DNA of 51,161 bases from Bacillus sp. AFS073361 (GCF_002567005.1 NZ_NUZU01000225.1:1-51161), one strand, 5' to 3'; shown: positions 7,874-16,245, counted from the first letter of the stretch. Program-made: numbers and translations. The notes: a model not told the origin generated them from the sequence alone.

Positions 7874-8245
7874 TTACTAAATTTTGAAAAATAATACTGG
7901 TATTTTTTAGGCTAGAGAAGTGTTGATGCGGCGACGTTTTATCTGGGAATTATCAAAATTATACCAATAAATAGTATAATTGGCCTTTGAGGAATCGTTT
8001 GCTCAACCTGATGTTATTCGACAAATTCCTGCATATTTTGATACTATTGAACTACAAATACTTCGAAGGTAGTAAAGCGATTATGGGTGTAAGCGGTAAT
8101 AATTTTATAAAACCGGAAGTGAACGACAGCGTGTCTCCTTGCACAAAAGTTGATTTTTAGGTATATTTTGATGATAGAGACGGGAAAAAACAGGCAATAA
8201 TGGTTTAATAGGGTTGTGCGCTAGCCAACTATTGGAGGTATACAA
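7874..8245. other. Gene-free stretch between abrB promoter and metG
   Basis: About 370 bases without a gene. A perfect -10 hexamer TATAAT (7975-7980, + strand) has no good -35. A further TTCGACA (8017-8023) matches a Spo0A box but could be chance. No T-box (no conserved GGTGGNACCGCG antiterminator) and no S-box core were recognised in the metG leader. Confidence 0.5.
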
Positions 8246-10213
8246 ATGGAGAATAAATTAAAGACTTTTTACCTGACAACACCAATTTACTATCCTAGCG
8301 GAAATTTACATATTGGGCATGCCTATACTACCGTTGCAGGTGATGCAATGGCACGTTATAAGCGGATGCGCGGCTATGATGTTATGTACTTAACTGGGAC
8401 GGATGAGCATGGACAAAAAATTCAACGGAAGGCAGAAGAGACGGGGATTACTCCGCAGCAGTATGTTGATGATATTGTTGATGGTATTCAAGAGTTATGG
8501 AATAAACTTGATATTTCCTATGATGATTTTATACGAACAACCCAGGAAAGGCATAAACAAGTTGTCGAAAAAATCTTCGCAAGACTCCTTGAACAAGGCG
8601 ATATTTATCTCGATCAGTATGAAGGCTGGTATTGTACACCGTGTGAATCCTTTTTTACTGACCGGCAATTAGTGGATGGGAATTGTCCAGATTGTGGAAG
8701 ACCAGTTGAAAAAGTGAAAGAAGAATCCTACTTTTTTAGAATGAGTAAATATGTAGATCGTCTCCTGCAGTATTATGAGGAAAATCCTGATTTCATCCAG
8801 CCTGAATCTCGTAAGAATGAGATGATTAATAACTTTATCAAGCCAGGTTTAGAAGACTTAGCGGTATCGAGGACTACGTTTGATTGGGGAATTAAGGTGC
8901 CGGGAAATCCAAAGCATGTTATTTATGTTTGGATTGACGCTTTATCCAATTATATTACAGCGCTGGGGTTTGGGACAGAAAATGATGCCAAATACAAAAA
9001 CTATTGGCCAGCTGATGTACATCTTGTTGGGAAGGAAATTGTCCGTTTCCATACCATCTATTGGCCAATTATGCTCATGGCTTTAGACCTTCCACTTCCG
9101 AAGAAGGTTTTTGCCCACGGCTGGTTGTTAATGAAAGATGGAAAAATGTCCAAATCAAAGGGGAATGTGGTTGACCCTGTTACTCTCATTGACCGTTATG
9201 GTCTCGATGCTCTTCGTTATTACTTATTAAGAGAAGTTCCATTTGGAGCGGATGGCGTCTTTACACCAGAAGGATTTGTTGAAAGAATCAACTTTGATTT
9301 AGCCAATGATTTAGGAAATCTGCTTAATCGTACCGTTGCAATGATCGAGAAGTATTTTAACGGGGTGATTCCTGATTACACTGGCTCTGTTAGGGAATTT
9401 GATGCGTCACTGCTGCAAGTGAATCAAGAAACCGTTCAAAAATATGAGGAAGCGATGGAGAAGATGGAATTCTCTGTAGCGTTAACAGCGATTTGGCAGT
9501 TAGTCAGCCGAACCAATAAATATATTGATGAAACAAAGCCATGGACATTAGCGAAAGATGAGGCGAATCGTGAGGATCTTGCTAGTGTAATGGTCCATTT
9601 GGCTGAATCATTACGACGGATAGCAATTTTATTACAGCCTTTTCTAACCCGTACGCCGAATGCAATCTTTACACAGTTGGGTATTCAAGAGGAATCGCTA
9701 AAAGCATGGGAAAGTCTTGCTGATTTTGGCTTGATACCAAATGGAACAAAGGTCGAGAAGGCTGCGCCAATCTTCCCAAGGCTTGAAATTGCTGAAGAAG
9801 TAGACTTTATTAAGACGAAAATGCAAGGCTCAGCGCCAGCAGAGGAAGAAAAGAAAGAAGAAAAGCCGGAAGAACAACCAGAAGAAATCGCTGAAATTGC
9901 GATTGATGATTTCATGAAAATAGATTTGCGTGTGGCGGAGGTCATTCAAGCAGAGCCAATAAAAAAAGCAGATAAACTCCTTAAACTTCAACTTGATTTA
10001 GGCTATGAAAAGCGTCAGGTTGTTTCGGGAATTGCTCAATATTATAAGCCTGAAGAATTAGTCGGCCGCAAGGTGATTTGTATTACGAATCTAAAACCAG
10101 TCAAACTGCGCGGCGAATTGTCACAGGGGATGATCTTAGCCGGCTCAAAAAATGGCCAACTTTCCCTCGCAACAGTTGATCAGACATTAGCAAATGGTGC
10201 TAAAGTAAAATAA
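8246..10213 (+). CDS. metG: Methionyl-tRNA synthetase
   Basis: Charges elongator and initiator tRNA-Met. The 655-residue class I synthetase has HIGH at residues 22-25, KMSKS at 300-304, and a zinc module with C130, C133, C147 and C150 (MetG1 type with one knuckle). After an acidic linker (about 525-550, rich in E and K) comes a C-terminal tRNA-binding EMAP-like domain (DFMKIDLRVAEV, about 553-655), which also dimerises the enzyme. GGAGG (8233-8237) precedes ATG 8246. Called metS in B. subtilis. Single-gene unit with a following terminator. Confidence 0.98.
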   Translation: MENKLKTFYLTTPIYYPSGNLHIGHAYTTVAGDAMARYKRMRGYDVMYLTGTDEHGQKIQRKAEETGITPQQYVDDIVDGIQELWNKLDISYDDFIRTTQERHKQVVEKIFARLLEQGDIYLDQYEGWYCTPCESFFTDRQLVDGNCPDCGRPVEKVKEESYFFRMSKYVDRLLQYYEENPDFIQPESRKNEMINNFIKPGLEDLAVSRTTFDWGIKVPGNPKHVIYVWIDALSNYITALGFGTENDAKYKNYWPADVHLVGKEIVRFHTIYWPIMLMALDLPLPKKVFAHGWLLMKDGKMSKSKGNVVDPVTLIDRYGLDALRYYLLREVPFGADGVFTPEGFVERINFDLANDLGNLLNRTVAMIEKYFNGVIPDYTGSVREFDASLLQVNQETVQKYEEAMEKMEFSVALTAIWQLVSRTNKYIDETKPWTLAKDEANREDLASVMVHLAESLRRIAILLQPFLTRTPNAIFTQLGIQEESLKAWESLADFGLIPNGTKVEKAAPIFPRLEIAEEVDFIKTKMQGSAPAEEEKKEEKPEEQPEEIAEIAIDDFMKIDLRVAEVIQAEPIKKADKLLKLQLDLGYEKRQVVSGIAQYYKPEELVGRKVICITNLKPVKLRGELSQGMILAGSKNGQLSLATVDQTLANGAKVK

Positions 10214-10223
10214 TAATTAAGGT

Positions 10224-10257
10224 TAAGGCGCCTGATAAGGGCGCTTTTACTTTTTGT
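10224..10257 (+). terminator. Terminator after metG
   Basis: AAGGCGCC and GGGCGCTT pair with one bulged base around TGATAA, followed by TTTTACTTTTTG. Confidence 0.6.
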
Positions 10258-10261
10258 TATA

Positions 10262-10323
10262 TCCAGATGCAAGTGCCTAGGGGCTCGGGGTTATAAGCCC
10301 CTGATCAAGGCGCTTCCGCTTTT
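10262..10323. repeat. Short copy of a dispersed palindromic repeat
   Basis: AAGTGCCT (10271-10278) pairs with AGGCGCTT (10308-10315), and AGGGGCT (10279-10285) with AGCCCCT (10296-10302), giving a nearly continuous hairpin. Its two halves match the ends of the longer element at 12841-12958, so it looks like an internally deleted copy of the same family. Confidence 0.75.
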
Positions 10324-10442
10324 AGATGTTCCACGTGAAACATTTTATCGGGACATTCCCTTTTTTTATTCGATTTTTTGACATTAGATGGCCGTAAGTG
10401 CACAATTTAGAGAAAAATAAGGAAACGAGGTTCTTACTTACT

Positions 10443-11210
10443 ATGCTATTCGACACACATGCACACTTAAATGATACACAGTACAACGAAGACCTAGAAG
10501 AAGTGATTGGAAGGGCGAAACGAGAGGGAGTCACACATATGGTGGTTGTCGGATTTGATCGTCCAACCATAAAACGGGCTATGGAATTAGCCGAATCCTA
10601 TGAGTTTATTTATGCCTGCATTGGCTGGCATCCAGTTGATGCGATTGACATGACGGAAGAAGACTTAGTGTGGATAGAGGAATTAACCGCCCATCCAAAG
10701 GTTGTTGCCATTGGTGAGATGGGCTTGGATTATCATTGGGACAAATCACCAAAGGATATCCAAAAGGAAGTCTTTCGGAAACAAATTAGGCTGGCTAAAA
10801 AGGTGAAGCTGCCCATCGTCATTCATAATCGGGAGGCAACCGCCGATATCGTGGGAATTTTAAAGGAGGAAGGAGCAGAAGAGGTAGGCGGGATTATGCA
10901 CTGCTTTAGCGGCAGTCCTGAAGTGGCGAAACAATGTGTGGAAATGAACTTCTATATTTCGCTAGGTGGACCGGTGACCTTTAAAAATGCCAAAAAGCCG
11001 AAGGAAGTAGCAGCTGAAGTGCCTTTAGAGATGCTGTTAATCGAAACAGATTGTCCGTATTTAGCTCCTCATCCATACCGTGGGAAAAGAAATGAGCCTA
11101 GTTATGTAAAATTAGTTGCTGAACAAATTGCCGAAATAAAAGGGTTGACATTTGAAGAAGTAGCAGAAGCAACGACACGAAATGCTAAAAAATTATTCGC
11201 CATAAAATGA
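10443..11210 (+). CDS. yabD: TatD-family metal-dependent deoxyribonuclease (YabD)
   Basis: Amidohydrolase-fold nuclease of the TatD family, 255 residues. Metal ligands are in the N-terminal FDTHAHLN motif, in the AIGEMGLDYHWD segment, in IHNREA, in MHCFSGS and in the LIETDCPYLAPHP motif. TatD proteins cut DNA 3'-5' and have been tied to repair; the exact role in Bacillus is open. ATG 10443 is 12 nt after GAGG, a rather long spacing, but the first residues match B. subtilis YabD exactly. The frame upstream is open without a family match. Confidence 0.94.
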   Translation: MLFDTHAHLNDTQYNEDLEEVIGRAKREGVTHMVVVGFDRPTIKRAMELAESYEFIYACIGWHPVDAIDMTEEDLVWIEELTAHPKVVAIGEMGLDYHWDKSPKDIQKEVFRKQIRLAKKVKLPIVIHNREATADIVGILKEEGAEEVGGIMHCFSGSPEVAKQCVEMNFYISLGGPVTFKNAKKPKEVAAEVPLEMLLIETDCPYLAPHPYRGKRNEPSYVKLVAEQIAEIKGLTFEEVAEATTRNAKKLFAIK

Positions 11211-11319
11211 TAGGGGAATTTGTCGAAAGCAGTGGAAGCTTGTCTTAAAATTTAATGAAAACTAAAAGTTCTACATGTCTCCTTTTCTACATAGGATAAC
11301 CGTGTCGAGAAGTTTCTCT

Positions 11320-11347
11320 TTGCAAATATTCTAACTTTGTGCATAAT
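11320..11347 (+). promoter_or_regulatory. Possible promoter of yabE
   Basis: TTGCAA (11320-11325), 16 bp, CATAAT (11342-11347) is a moderate sigma-A match about 100 bp before the yabE start. In B. subtilis extracytoplasmic sigma factors drive yabE; I saw no convincing TGAAAC/CGTC pair at correct spacing. Confidence 0.35.
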
Positions 11348-11445
11348 TAAAAATACCCTCGCAGAGTATGCAAGGATAGACAGCCGGCAGCATGGTTCAT
11401 TAATCTCTCTAAGAGAAGGAGGCGTTTTTCATCGTATTCAAAAAC

Positions 11446-12630
11446 ATGAAAAACCTGTTTCCCAAGTCTTTGAGCCGGAAGACATTGACCATTGCTTTTG
11501 CTAGTTTCGTAGTTTTGTTGACATCTCTTGGAATTCTTTTTTATGAAGGGTCAAAGAAAACTGTTGCCATCACTCTTAACAATCAGCAAAAGGTCGTAAA
11601 GACACATGCGGATACAGTCAATGAATTATTGGATGAAATGGATGTATCCATCCGCTCACAAGATTATTTGCAGCCAAAAGCGAATTCAAAGGTGAAGGAC
11701 CACCTAATGGTCGTATGGAAGCAAGCTAAACAGGTTCACATTGTCAAGGACAACGAGAAGAAAACGATCTGGACGACAGCTGATACATTAGCTGGACTCC
11801 TAAAAGAGCAGAAAATTGTTTTGAGCAAGCATGATGAAATCTCACCTAGTCCGCAAACAGCAATTAAAGATAAGATGGAAGTTGGAATAAAGAAGGCGTT
11901 TCATCTTACATATGTTGACGGCGGTAAAAAGCAACAAGTTTGGGCCACTTCGGCTACGGTCGCTGACTTTTTATCACAACAGGGCATTAAGCTAAACAAA
12001 TTAGACCGAGTTGAACCGTCATTAACAGAAACCATTGCTAAGAATGGTGTTGTTAATGTCATTCGGGTAGAAAAAGTCACCGATGTAGTGGAAGAACCTG
12101 TTCAATTTGCTGTGGTAACCAAAAAGGATGAAAGTTTAGAAAAAGGCAAGGAGAAAACCATCACCAAAGGTAAAAAAGGCCGCATTTCTAAACAATATGA
12201 AGTCTGGCTTGAAAATGGCAAAGAAGTATCGAGAAAATTGTTAAGTGAGCAAAAGATTGCAGAGAAACAAGATCAAGTTGTGGCTGTCGGAACGAAGGAT
12301 TTATCATTACAAGTTTCCCGTGGTGCTGCTAATGAGTCGGGAAAAGAGTTTTATGTGACTGCAACTGCCTATACTGCGTATTGCAATGGGTGTTCAGGAA
12401 GAACAGCAACAGGACTTAATCTCCGGGCGAATCCGAACATGAAGGTAATCGCGGTTGACCCGAGAATCATTCCACTCGGATCAAAGGTATATGTTGATGG
12501 TTATGGTTACGCCGTGGCGGGTGACACAGGCGGTGCTATTAAGGGATATATCATTGATTTATTCATGCCATCAAAAAGTGATGCATACCGCTGGGGGCGG
12601 AAAAAAGTAAAGATTAAAGTATTAGATTAA
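11446..12630 (+). CDS. yabE: Resuscitation-promoting-factor-like cell-wall hydrolase with G5 and 3D domains (YabE)
   Basis: Secreted or membrane-anchored wall enzyme of the YabE/YocH family. The 394 residues show a signal/anchor helix (about 12-33), three DUF348 repeats (about 38-80, 92-135, 150-192; each has the pattern of a TxxDTxxxLL core), a G5 domain (about 205-285) and a C-terminal 3D domain, whose three aspartates lie in the AVDPR, GDTGGAIKG (D360) and IIDLF (D371) motifs, the lytic-transglycosylase-like core. Somewhat shorter than B. subtilis YabE (437). The start is unsettled: AGGAGG (11417-11422) is 23 nt before ATG 11446, see findings. Confidence 0.92.
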   Translation: MKNLFPKSLSRKTLTIAFASFVVLLTSLGILFYEGSKKTVAITLNNQQKVVKTHADTVNELLDEMDVSIRSQDYLQPKANSKVKDHLMVVWKQAKQVHIVKDNEKKTIWTTADTLAGLLKEQKIVLSKHDEISPSPQTAIKDKMEVGIKKAFHLTYVDGGKKQQVWATSATVADFLSQQGIKLNKLDRVEPSLTETIAKNGVVNVIRVEKVTDVVEEPVQFAVVTKKDESLEKGKEKTITKGKKGRISKQYEVWLENGKEVSRKLLSEQKIAEKQDQVVAVGTKDLSLQVSRGAANESGKEFYVTATAYTAYCNGCSGRTATGLNLRANPNMKVIAVDPRIIPLGSKVYVDGYGYAVAGDTGGAIKGYIIDLFMPSKSDAYRWGRKKVKIKVLD

Positions 12631-12638
12631 TTTCCTTT

Positions 12639-12675
12639 ATGCAGAGGGTCCTATCCTCTGCATTTTGCTTTTTTC
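12639..12675 (+). terminator. Terminator after yabE
   Basis: ATGCAGAGG (12639-12647) pairs with CCTCTGCAT (12655-12663); TTTTGCTTTTTTC follows. Confidence 0.88.
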
Positions 12676-12840
12676 GTAAATTTCTTTATACTAACAACGA
12701 ATACATATCATTTCATCTGTTCCTTACACTTATTATATGAAATCGTTCAATAATATAGACGATTGACATTACAAAAATGTTTCAAGATTTTTTCAATTTT
12801 TAAAAAATATTTAAGTTTGAAAGTTTGAACTTAGATAACT

Positions 12841-12958
12841 GTCTAGCTCCAGCGCCTAGGGGCTCGGGGTCATAAGTCAATCCGTCAAGAAGGTTAAAGA
12901 GCAACCTTCTCGCCGGCTCGTCTAGACTCACGCCCCTGATCAAGGCGCTTCCGCTTTT
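12841..12958. repeat. Long copy of a dispersed palindromic repeat
   Basis: Ends AGCGCCT (12851-12857) / AGGCGCT (12943-12949) are inverted. Inside, AGAAGGTT (12888-12895) pairs with AACCTTCT (12903-12910), and GTCTAG (12841-12846) with CTAGAC (12922-12927). The outer parts are shared with the copy at 10262-10323. It lies immediately upstream of rnmV. No coding capacity is apparent. The 165 bases before it (12676-12840) are AT-rich and hold only an isolated TTGACA (12763-12768). Confidence 0.78.
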
Positions 12959-12991
12959 CTAATTTTTATTACGGAGGCCTGCATTCACAAA

Positions 12992-13552
12992 ATGAAGATT
13001 AAAGAAATTATTGTTGTTGAGGGCAAGGATGATACAACAGCGATTAAACGAGCAGTAAATGCTGATACAATTGAAACAAATGGGTCTGCTGTAAATGGGA
13101 CGACCATCGAAAGGGTACGGCGTGCGCAAGAGACAAGAGGCGTAATTATCTTTACCGATCCCGATTTTCCAGGTGAAAAAATTAGGAAGACCATTGCTGA
13201 AGCTGTCCCTGGTTGTAAACATGCTTTTTTAACAAAGGAAGCAGCGATGGGAAAAGCCGGCGAAAGCCTTGGTGTGGAGCATGCCAGTCCAGAGGCAATC
13301 CAAGAGGCACTAAAGGATGCCCAGGTTATGAGTGAGACATATAAAGAAGAAATAACGCAAGAGGACTTACTTACCGCTGGACTTATTGGCGGCGAAGGAG
13401 CGAAAGAGAGAAGAATCGTCCTGGGTGAATTTTTAAAAATAGGATATACAAATGGGAAACAGCTCCATAAGCGCTTAATGATGTTCCAAATCAGTAAACA
13501 AGAATTTTCAGAAGCACTAAGGGTTGTACGTCAGGAGGAACTACATGAATAA
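12992..13552 (+). CDS. rnmV: Ribonuclease M5
   Basis: Toprim-domain nuclease that matures 5S rRNA with ribosomal protein L18 as cofactor. 186 residues; VVEGKDD near residues 8-14 supplies the catalytic glutamate and FTDPDFPGE near 51-59 the aspartates of the Toprim core, with the basic IGYTNGKQLHKRL region near the C-terminus. ATG 12992 agrees with the B. subtilis protein, though GGAGG (12973-12977) is 14 nt away. It overlaps ksgA by 8 nt; both act on rRNA. Confidence 0.96.
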   Translation: MKIKEIIVVEGKDDTTAIKRAVNADTIETNGSAVNGTTIERVRRAQETRGVIIFTDPDFPGEKIRKTIAEAVPGCKHAFLTKEAAMGKAGESLGVEHASPEAIQEALKDAQVMSETYKEEITQEDLLTAGLIGGEGAKERRIVLGEFLKIGYTNGKQLHKRLMMFQISKQEFSEALRVVRQEELHE

Positions 13553-14426
13553 TAAAGATATTGCTACCCCGGTAAGGACAAAAGAAATTCTAAATAAATA
13601 TGGTTTTTCATTTAAGAAGAGCCTCGGTCAAAACTTTTTAATCGATACAAATATTTTAAAAAAGATAGTTAGCTTTGCGGATTTAACAGAAGACTCTGGT
13701 GCGATTGAAATCGGACCAGGTATTGGCGCGCTAACTGAGCAGCTTGCCCGGACGAGTAAAAAAGTCGTTGCGTTTGAAATCGATCAACGGTTATTACCTA
13801 TCCTAAAGGACACGTTATCTCCCTATCCAAATGTAAATGTTATTCATAATGATGTGCTAGAGGCAGACGTTGCCGAAGTCATCACTGAAGAATTTTCTGA
13901 AACGAGCGATATCATGGTTGTTGCGAATTTACCGTATTATGTAACTACGCCAATCATTATGAAACTTCTTGAAGAGCATTTGCCGATCCGCGGGATCGTT
14001 TGTATGCTGCAAAAAGAGGTGGCAGACCGTATTTCAGCAAAGCCTGGGACGAAAGATTATGGATCTCTTTCCATCGCTGTTCAGTATTACACAGAGGCTG
14101 AGACCGTTATGATTGTCCCGAAAACAGTGTTTGTCCCGCAGCCAAATGTTGATTCAGCTGTAATTCGTTTGACAAAGAGGGAACAGCCAGCAGTAAAAGT
14201 GACTGATGAAGCGTTCTTTTTCAAAGTGACAAGGGCAAGTTTTGCTCAGCGTCGGAAAACCCTGCTTAATAATCTAACAAGTCAGCTGCCAGATGGGAAA
14301 CAAAAAAAGGAGGAAATCCTTCAAGCCCTAAGTGCTAGTGGGATTGATCCTACCCGAAGAGGCGAGACCCTTTCCTTAGAAGAATTTGGCCGCTTAAGCG
14401 AAGAATTATATCCGTTTTTCCAATAG
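13545..14426 (+). CDS. ksgA: 16S rRNA dimethyladenosine transferase KsgA (RsmA)
   Basis: Dimethylates A1518 and A1519 of 16S rRNA late in 30S assembly; loss gives kasugamycin resistance. 293 residues with the LGQNFLID N-terminal motif, the SAM-binding EIGPGIGALTE loop, the catalytic NLPYY motif, and the C-terminal SFAQRRKTLLNNL helix. ATG 13545 has AGGAGG (13533-13538) 6 nt upstream and overlaps the rnmV stop; the frame begins earlier but without a better start. Confidence 0.97.
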   Translation: MNNKDIATPVRTKEILNKYGFSFKKSLGQNFLIDTNILKKIVSFADLTEDSGAIEIGPGIGALTEQLARTSKKVVAFEIDQRLLPILKDTLSPYPNVNVIHNDVLEADVAEVITEEFSETSDIMVVANLPYYVTTPIIMKLLEEHLPIRGIVCMLQKEVADRISAKPGTKDYGSLSIAVQYYTEAETVMIVPKTVFVPQPNVDSAVIRLTKREQPAVKVTDEAFFFKVTRASFAQRRKTLLNNLTSQLPDGKQKKEEILQALSASGIDPTRRGETLSLEEFGRLSEELYPFFQ

Positions 14427-14452
14427 ACCCCCGCAAAGGGTCTATTTTTTTT
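14422..14452 (+). terminator. Terminator after ksgA
   Basis: AATAGACCC (14422-14430) pairs with GGGTCTATT (14438-14446), followed by a run of T. The ksgA stop codon is in the stem. Confidence 0.9.
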
Positions 14453-14481
14453 CACAATGAGGAAGTTATTTGCATAGCCTA
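14453..14481 (+). promoter_or_regulatory. Candidate sigma-K promoter of yabG
   Basis: CACA (14453-14456), 16 bases, then CATAGCCTA (14473-14481) matches the sigma-K pattern AC ... CATAnnnTA. It directly follows the ksgA terminator and precedes yabG, a gene made in the mother cell under sigma-K in B. subtilis. Confidence 0.6.
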
Positions 14482-14532
14482 TGAGAGAAACCTTATTTAG
14501 GCCTATTTGCTGGTCTTATTGGAGTGACGACA

Positions 14533-15423
14533 GTGGATATAAAAATAAATGATATTGTCGGCAGGCGCTCGTATAACTGTGATATTCTCTTTCGAATAAT
14601 TGATGTCCGAAAAATGAACGACCAGAAGTTTGCAGTCCTATATGGAGAGGATTTTCGACTCGTAGCAGATGCTCCATACGAGGATTTGGTTGTAATTGAC
14701 CATAATCAAAGAGCCAAGCTGAAGAATGAATACCGGACATTGGAGGAGCAGTCATTTCGGCTGTTTACTCAAGATGTGGAATTAATTAAGCACCGGCAGG
14801 AATACGCGGCAACTGGCGGCTATGTAAAACCAAGTAATTATTTTCAAATGCCAGGGAAGGTTCTCCATCTAGACGGTGATCCATCCTATTTAAAGAAATG
14901 TATGACGGTATATGAAAAAGTGGGTATACCTGTTATGGGCTTACACTGTAATGAAAGGGAAATGCCTGATCGAATTGGTAACCTGATTGACACGTATCGT
15001 CCTGACATACTCGTTATTACTGGACATGATGCATATTCAAAAGTAAAAGGGAAGATGACAGATATTAACGCTTACCGGCACTCAAAGCATTTTGTTCAAA
15101 CGGTTAAGGAAGCACGGAAAAGAATCCCTCACTTGGACCAGCTCGTCATCTTTGCTGGTGCATGTCAATCACATTTTGAATCATTGATTCACGCTGGGGC
15201 AAATTTTGCTAGTTCACCAGAAAGGATTAACATTCATGCTCTAGACCCAGTGTATATTGTTGCTAAAATTAGCTTTACACCATTCATGGAACGGATCAAT
15301 GTATGGGATGTATTACGGAATACTTTAACAGGGGAGAAGGGACTTGGCGGGATCGAAACAAAGGGAGTGTTAAGGACAGGGATGCCTTATCGGCCAATCC
15401 AAGAAGAAGATGAAGATGAATAA
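14533..15423 (+). CDS. yabG: Sporulation-specific protease YabG
   Basis: Protease that trims several spore-coat proteins (for example SpoIVA, YeeK, CotT and SafA in B. subtilis), enabling coat cross-linking by transglutaminase. 296 residues; the conserved regions are the FHMPGKVLHLDGD-like stretch, LVITGHDAYSK, AYRHSKHFVQTV and VIFAGACQSHFESL, the last holding the probable cysteine/histidine catalytic site. The start is GTG 14533, with GGAGTGA (14521-14527) 5 nt before; GTG 14524 lies inside that site. Monocistronic between two terminators. Confidence 0.95.
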   Translation: MDIKINDIVGRRSYNCDILFRIIDVRKMNDQKFAVLYGEDFRLVADAPYEDLVVIDHNQRAKLKNEYRTLEEQSFRLFTQDVELIKHRQEYAATGGYVKPSNYFQMPGKVLHLDGDPSYLKKCMTVYEKVGIPVMGLHCNEREMPDRIGNLIDTYRPDILVITGHDAYSKVKGKMTDINAYRHSKHFVQTVKEARKRIPHLDQLVIFAGACQSHFESLIHAGANFASSPERINIHALDPVYIVAKISFTPFMERINVWDVLRNTLTGEKGLGGIETKGVLRTGMPYRPIQEEDEDE

Positions 15424-15456
15424 GCCTTTCCAAAACGAAAAGGCTTATTTTTTTAT
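15419..15456 (+). terminator. Terminator after yabG
   Basis: TAAGCCTTT (15421-15429) pairs with AAAGGCTTA (15439-15447), followed by a T run. Confidence 0.88.
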
Positions 15457-15539
15457 TTTAATGGCTGGTACATAATCCCCTGCGATTTAAGGCAAGATAA
15501 AAATGTTGAAATTTAGAAGAAAAAGTAGAATAAAACATA

Positions 15540-15569
15540 TTGACAATCTTTTTGTTTGACTGATATAAT
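15540..15569 (+). promoter_or_regulatory. veg promoter 1
   Basis: TTGACA (15540-15545), 18 bp, TATAAT (15564-15569) with TGA just before (extended -10). Both hexamers are perfect. Confidence 0.85.
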
Positions 15570-15581
15570 TTATGTTTTTGT

Positions 15582-15610
15582 TTGACATAACTATGTCAGT
15601 GTGTTATACT
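15582..15610 (+). promoter_or_regulatory. veg promoter 2
   Basis: TTGACA (15582-15587), 17 bp, TATACT (15605-15610) preceded by TGT (extended -10). It lies 22 nt before the veg start, so transcripts would carry only a very short leader. Confidence 0.75.
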
Positions 15611-15631
15611 TTACACAGTGAGGTGGACCGA

Positions 15632-15895
15632 ATGCCAAAAACCTTAGCCGATATTAAAAAGGCTCTTGACACAAATTTAGGGAAAAGATTACTGCTTAAA
15701 GCCAATGGTGGACGTAGAAAAACCATTGAACGTTCCGGTGTTTTAGCGGAAACTTATCCGTCTGTTTTTGTTATTGAACTAGATCAGGATGAAAACTCAT
15801 TCGAACGTGTTTCTTACAGCTATGCGGATGTGTTAACAGAAACAGTTCAAATCACTTTCTACGAAGATGCATCAGGACATTTAGCCTTAAATTAG
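15632..15895 (+). CDS. veg: Veg protein, biofilm and germination factor
   Basis: Small, abundant 87-residue protein; in B. subtilis Veg stimulates biofilm genes by interfering with SinR. The core NLGKRLLLKANGG and RKTIERSGVLAETYPSVFV blocks are near-identical to the known family. ATG 15632 is preceded by GAGGTGGA (15620-15627); the open frame extends back to 15572 through the promoter region and is not translated there. Two consensus promoters drive it, in line with its known strong expression. Confidence 0.96.
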   Translation: MPKTLADIKKALDTNLGKRLLLKANGGRRKTIERSGVLAETYPSVFVIELDQDENSFERVSYSYADVLTETVQITFYEDASGHLALN

Positions 15896-15911
15896 TATAT
15901 AAGCAATCTAC

Positions 15912-15940
15912 AGCAGTGAACAAATGTTTACTGCTTTTTG
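15912..15940 (+). terminator. Terminator after veg
   Basis: AGCAGTGAAC (15912-15921) pairs with GTTTACTGCT (15926-15935), one G-U pair, followed by TTTTG. Confidence 0.85.
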
Positions 15941-15999
15941 CTATTTATTAAGCGGAAGTAATGAGCTGCTGGAAATAGAGAGCAGATCTATGCAATCCA

Positions 16000-16028
16000 T
16001 CATAAATACCAATATCTTTCCCATACTA
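16000..16028 (+). promoter_or_regulatory. Candidate sigma-G promoter of sspF
   Basis: TCATA (16000-16004), 17 bp, CATACTA (16022-16028). The -10 is a perfect CATnnTA; the -35 differs from GMATR at one base. It is positioned 31 nt before sspF, a forespore gene. Confidence 0.65.
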
Positions 16029-16059
16029 AGAATGCTGTAGTATGAAAGGGGTTGTTTAG

Positions 16060-16245
16060 ATGGGCAGAAGAAGAGGAATCATGTCCAGTCACTTTAAAGA
16101 AGAGTTAGCAAAGGAACTTGGATTTTATGATGTTGTTCAAAAAGAAGGATGGGGCGGCATCAAAGCCAAAGATGCGGGGAATATGGTCAAACGTGCGGTT
16201 GAACTTGCACAAGGACAATTAGCCAATCGGAGTCCAAGAGGTTAA
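16060..16245 (+). CDS. sspF: Small acid-soluble spore protein, SspF-type
   Basis: 61-residue alpha/beta-type-related small acid-soluble protein that coats spore DNA. It starts MGRRRG, carries the FKEELAKELGFYD segment and the GPR-family-like C-terminal KDAGNMVKRAVELAQ helix, and has the same length as B. subtilis SspF. AAGGGG (16042-16047) precedes ATG 16060. Monocistronic, with a forespore-type promoter and a strong terminator. Confidence 0.95.
   Translation: MGRRRGIMSSHFKEELAKELGFYDVVQKEGWGGIKAKDAGNMVKRAVELAQGQLANRSPRG

Noticed and set aside
11221..11227. TGTCGAA Spo0A box upstream of yabE
   Set aside because: A single 7-mer; several are expected by chance on two strands of 51 kb, and there is no partner box or known link.
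11256..11282. Sigma-M/ECF promoter for yabE
   Set aside because: TGAAAAC followed by TGTC is suggestive, but the spacing is about 13 bp instead of about 16 and the -10 lacks CGTC.
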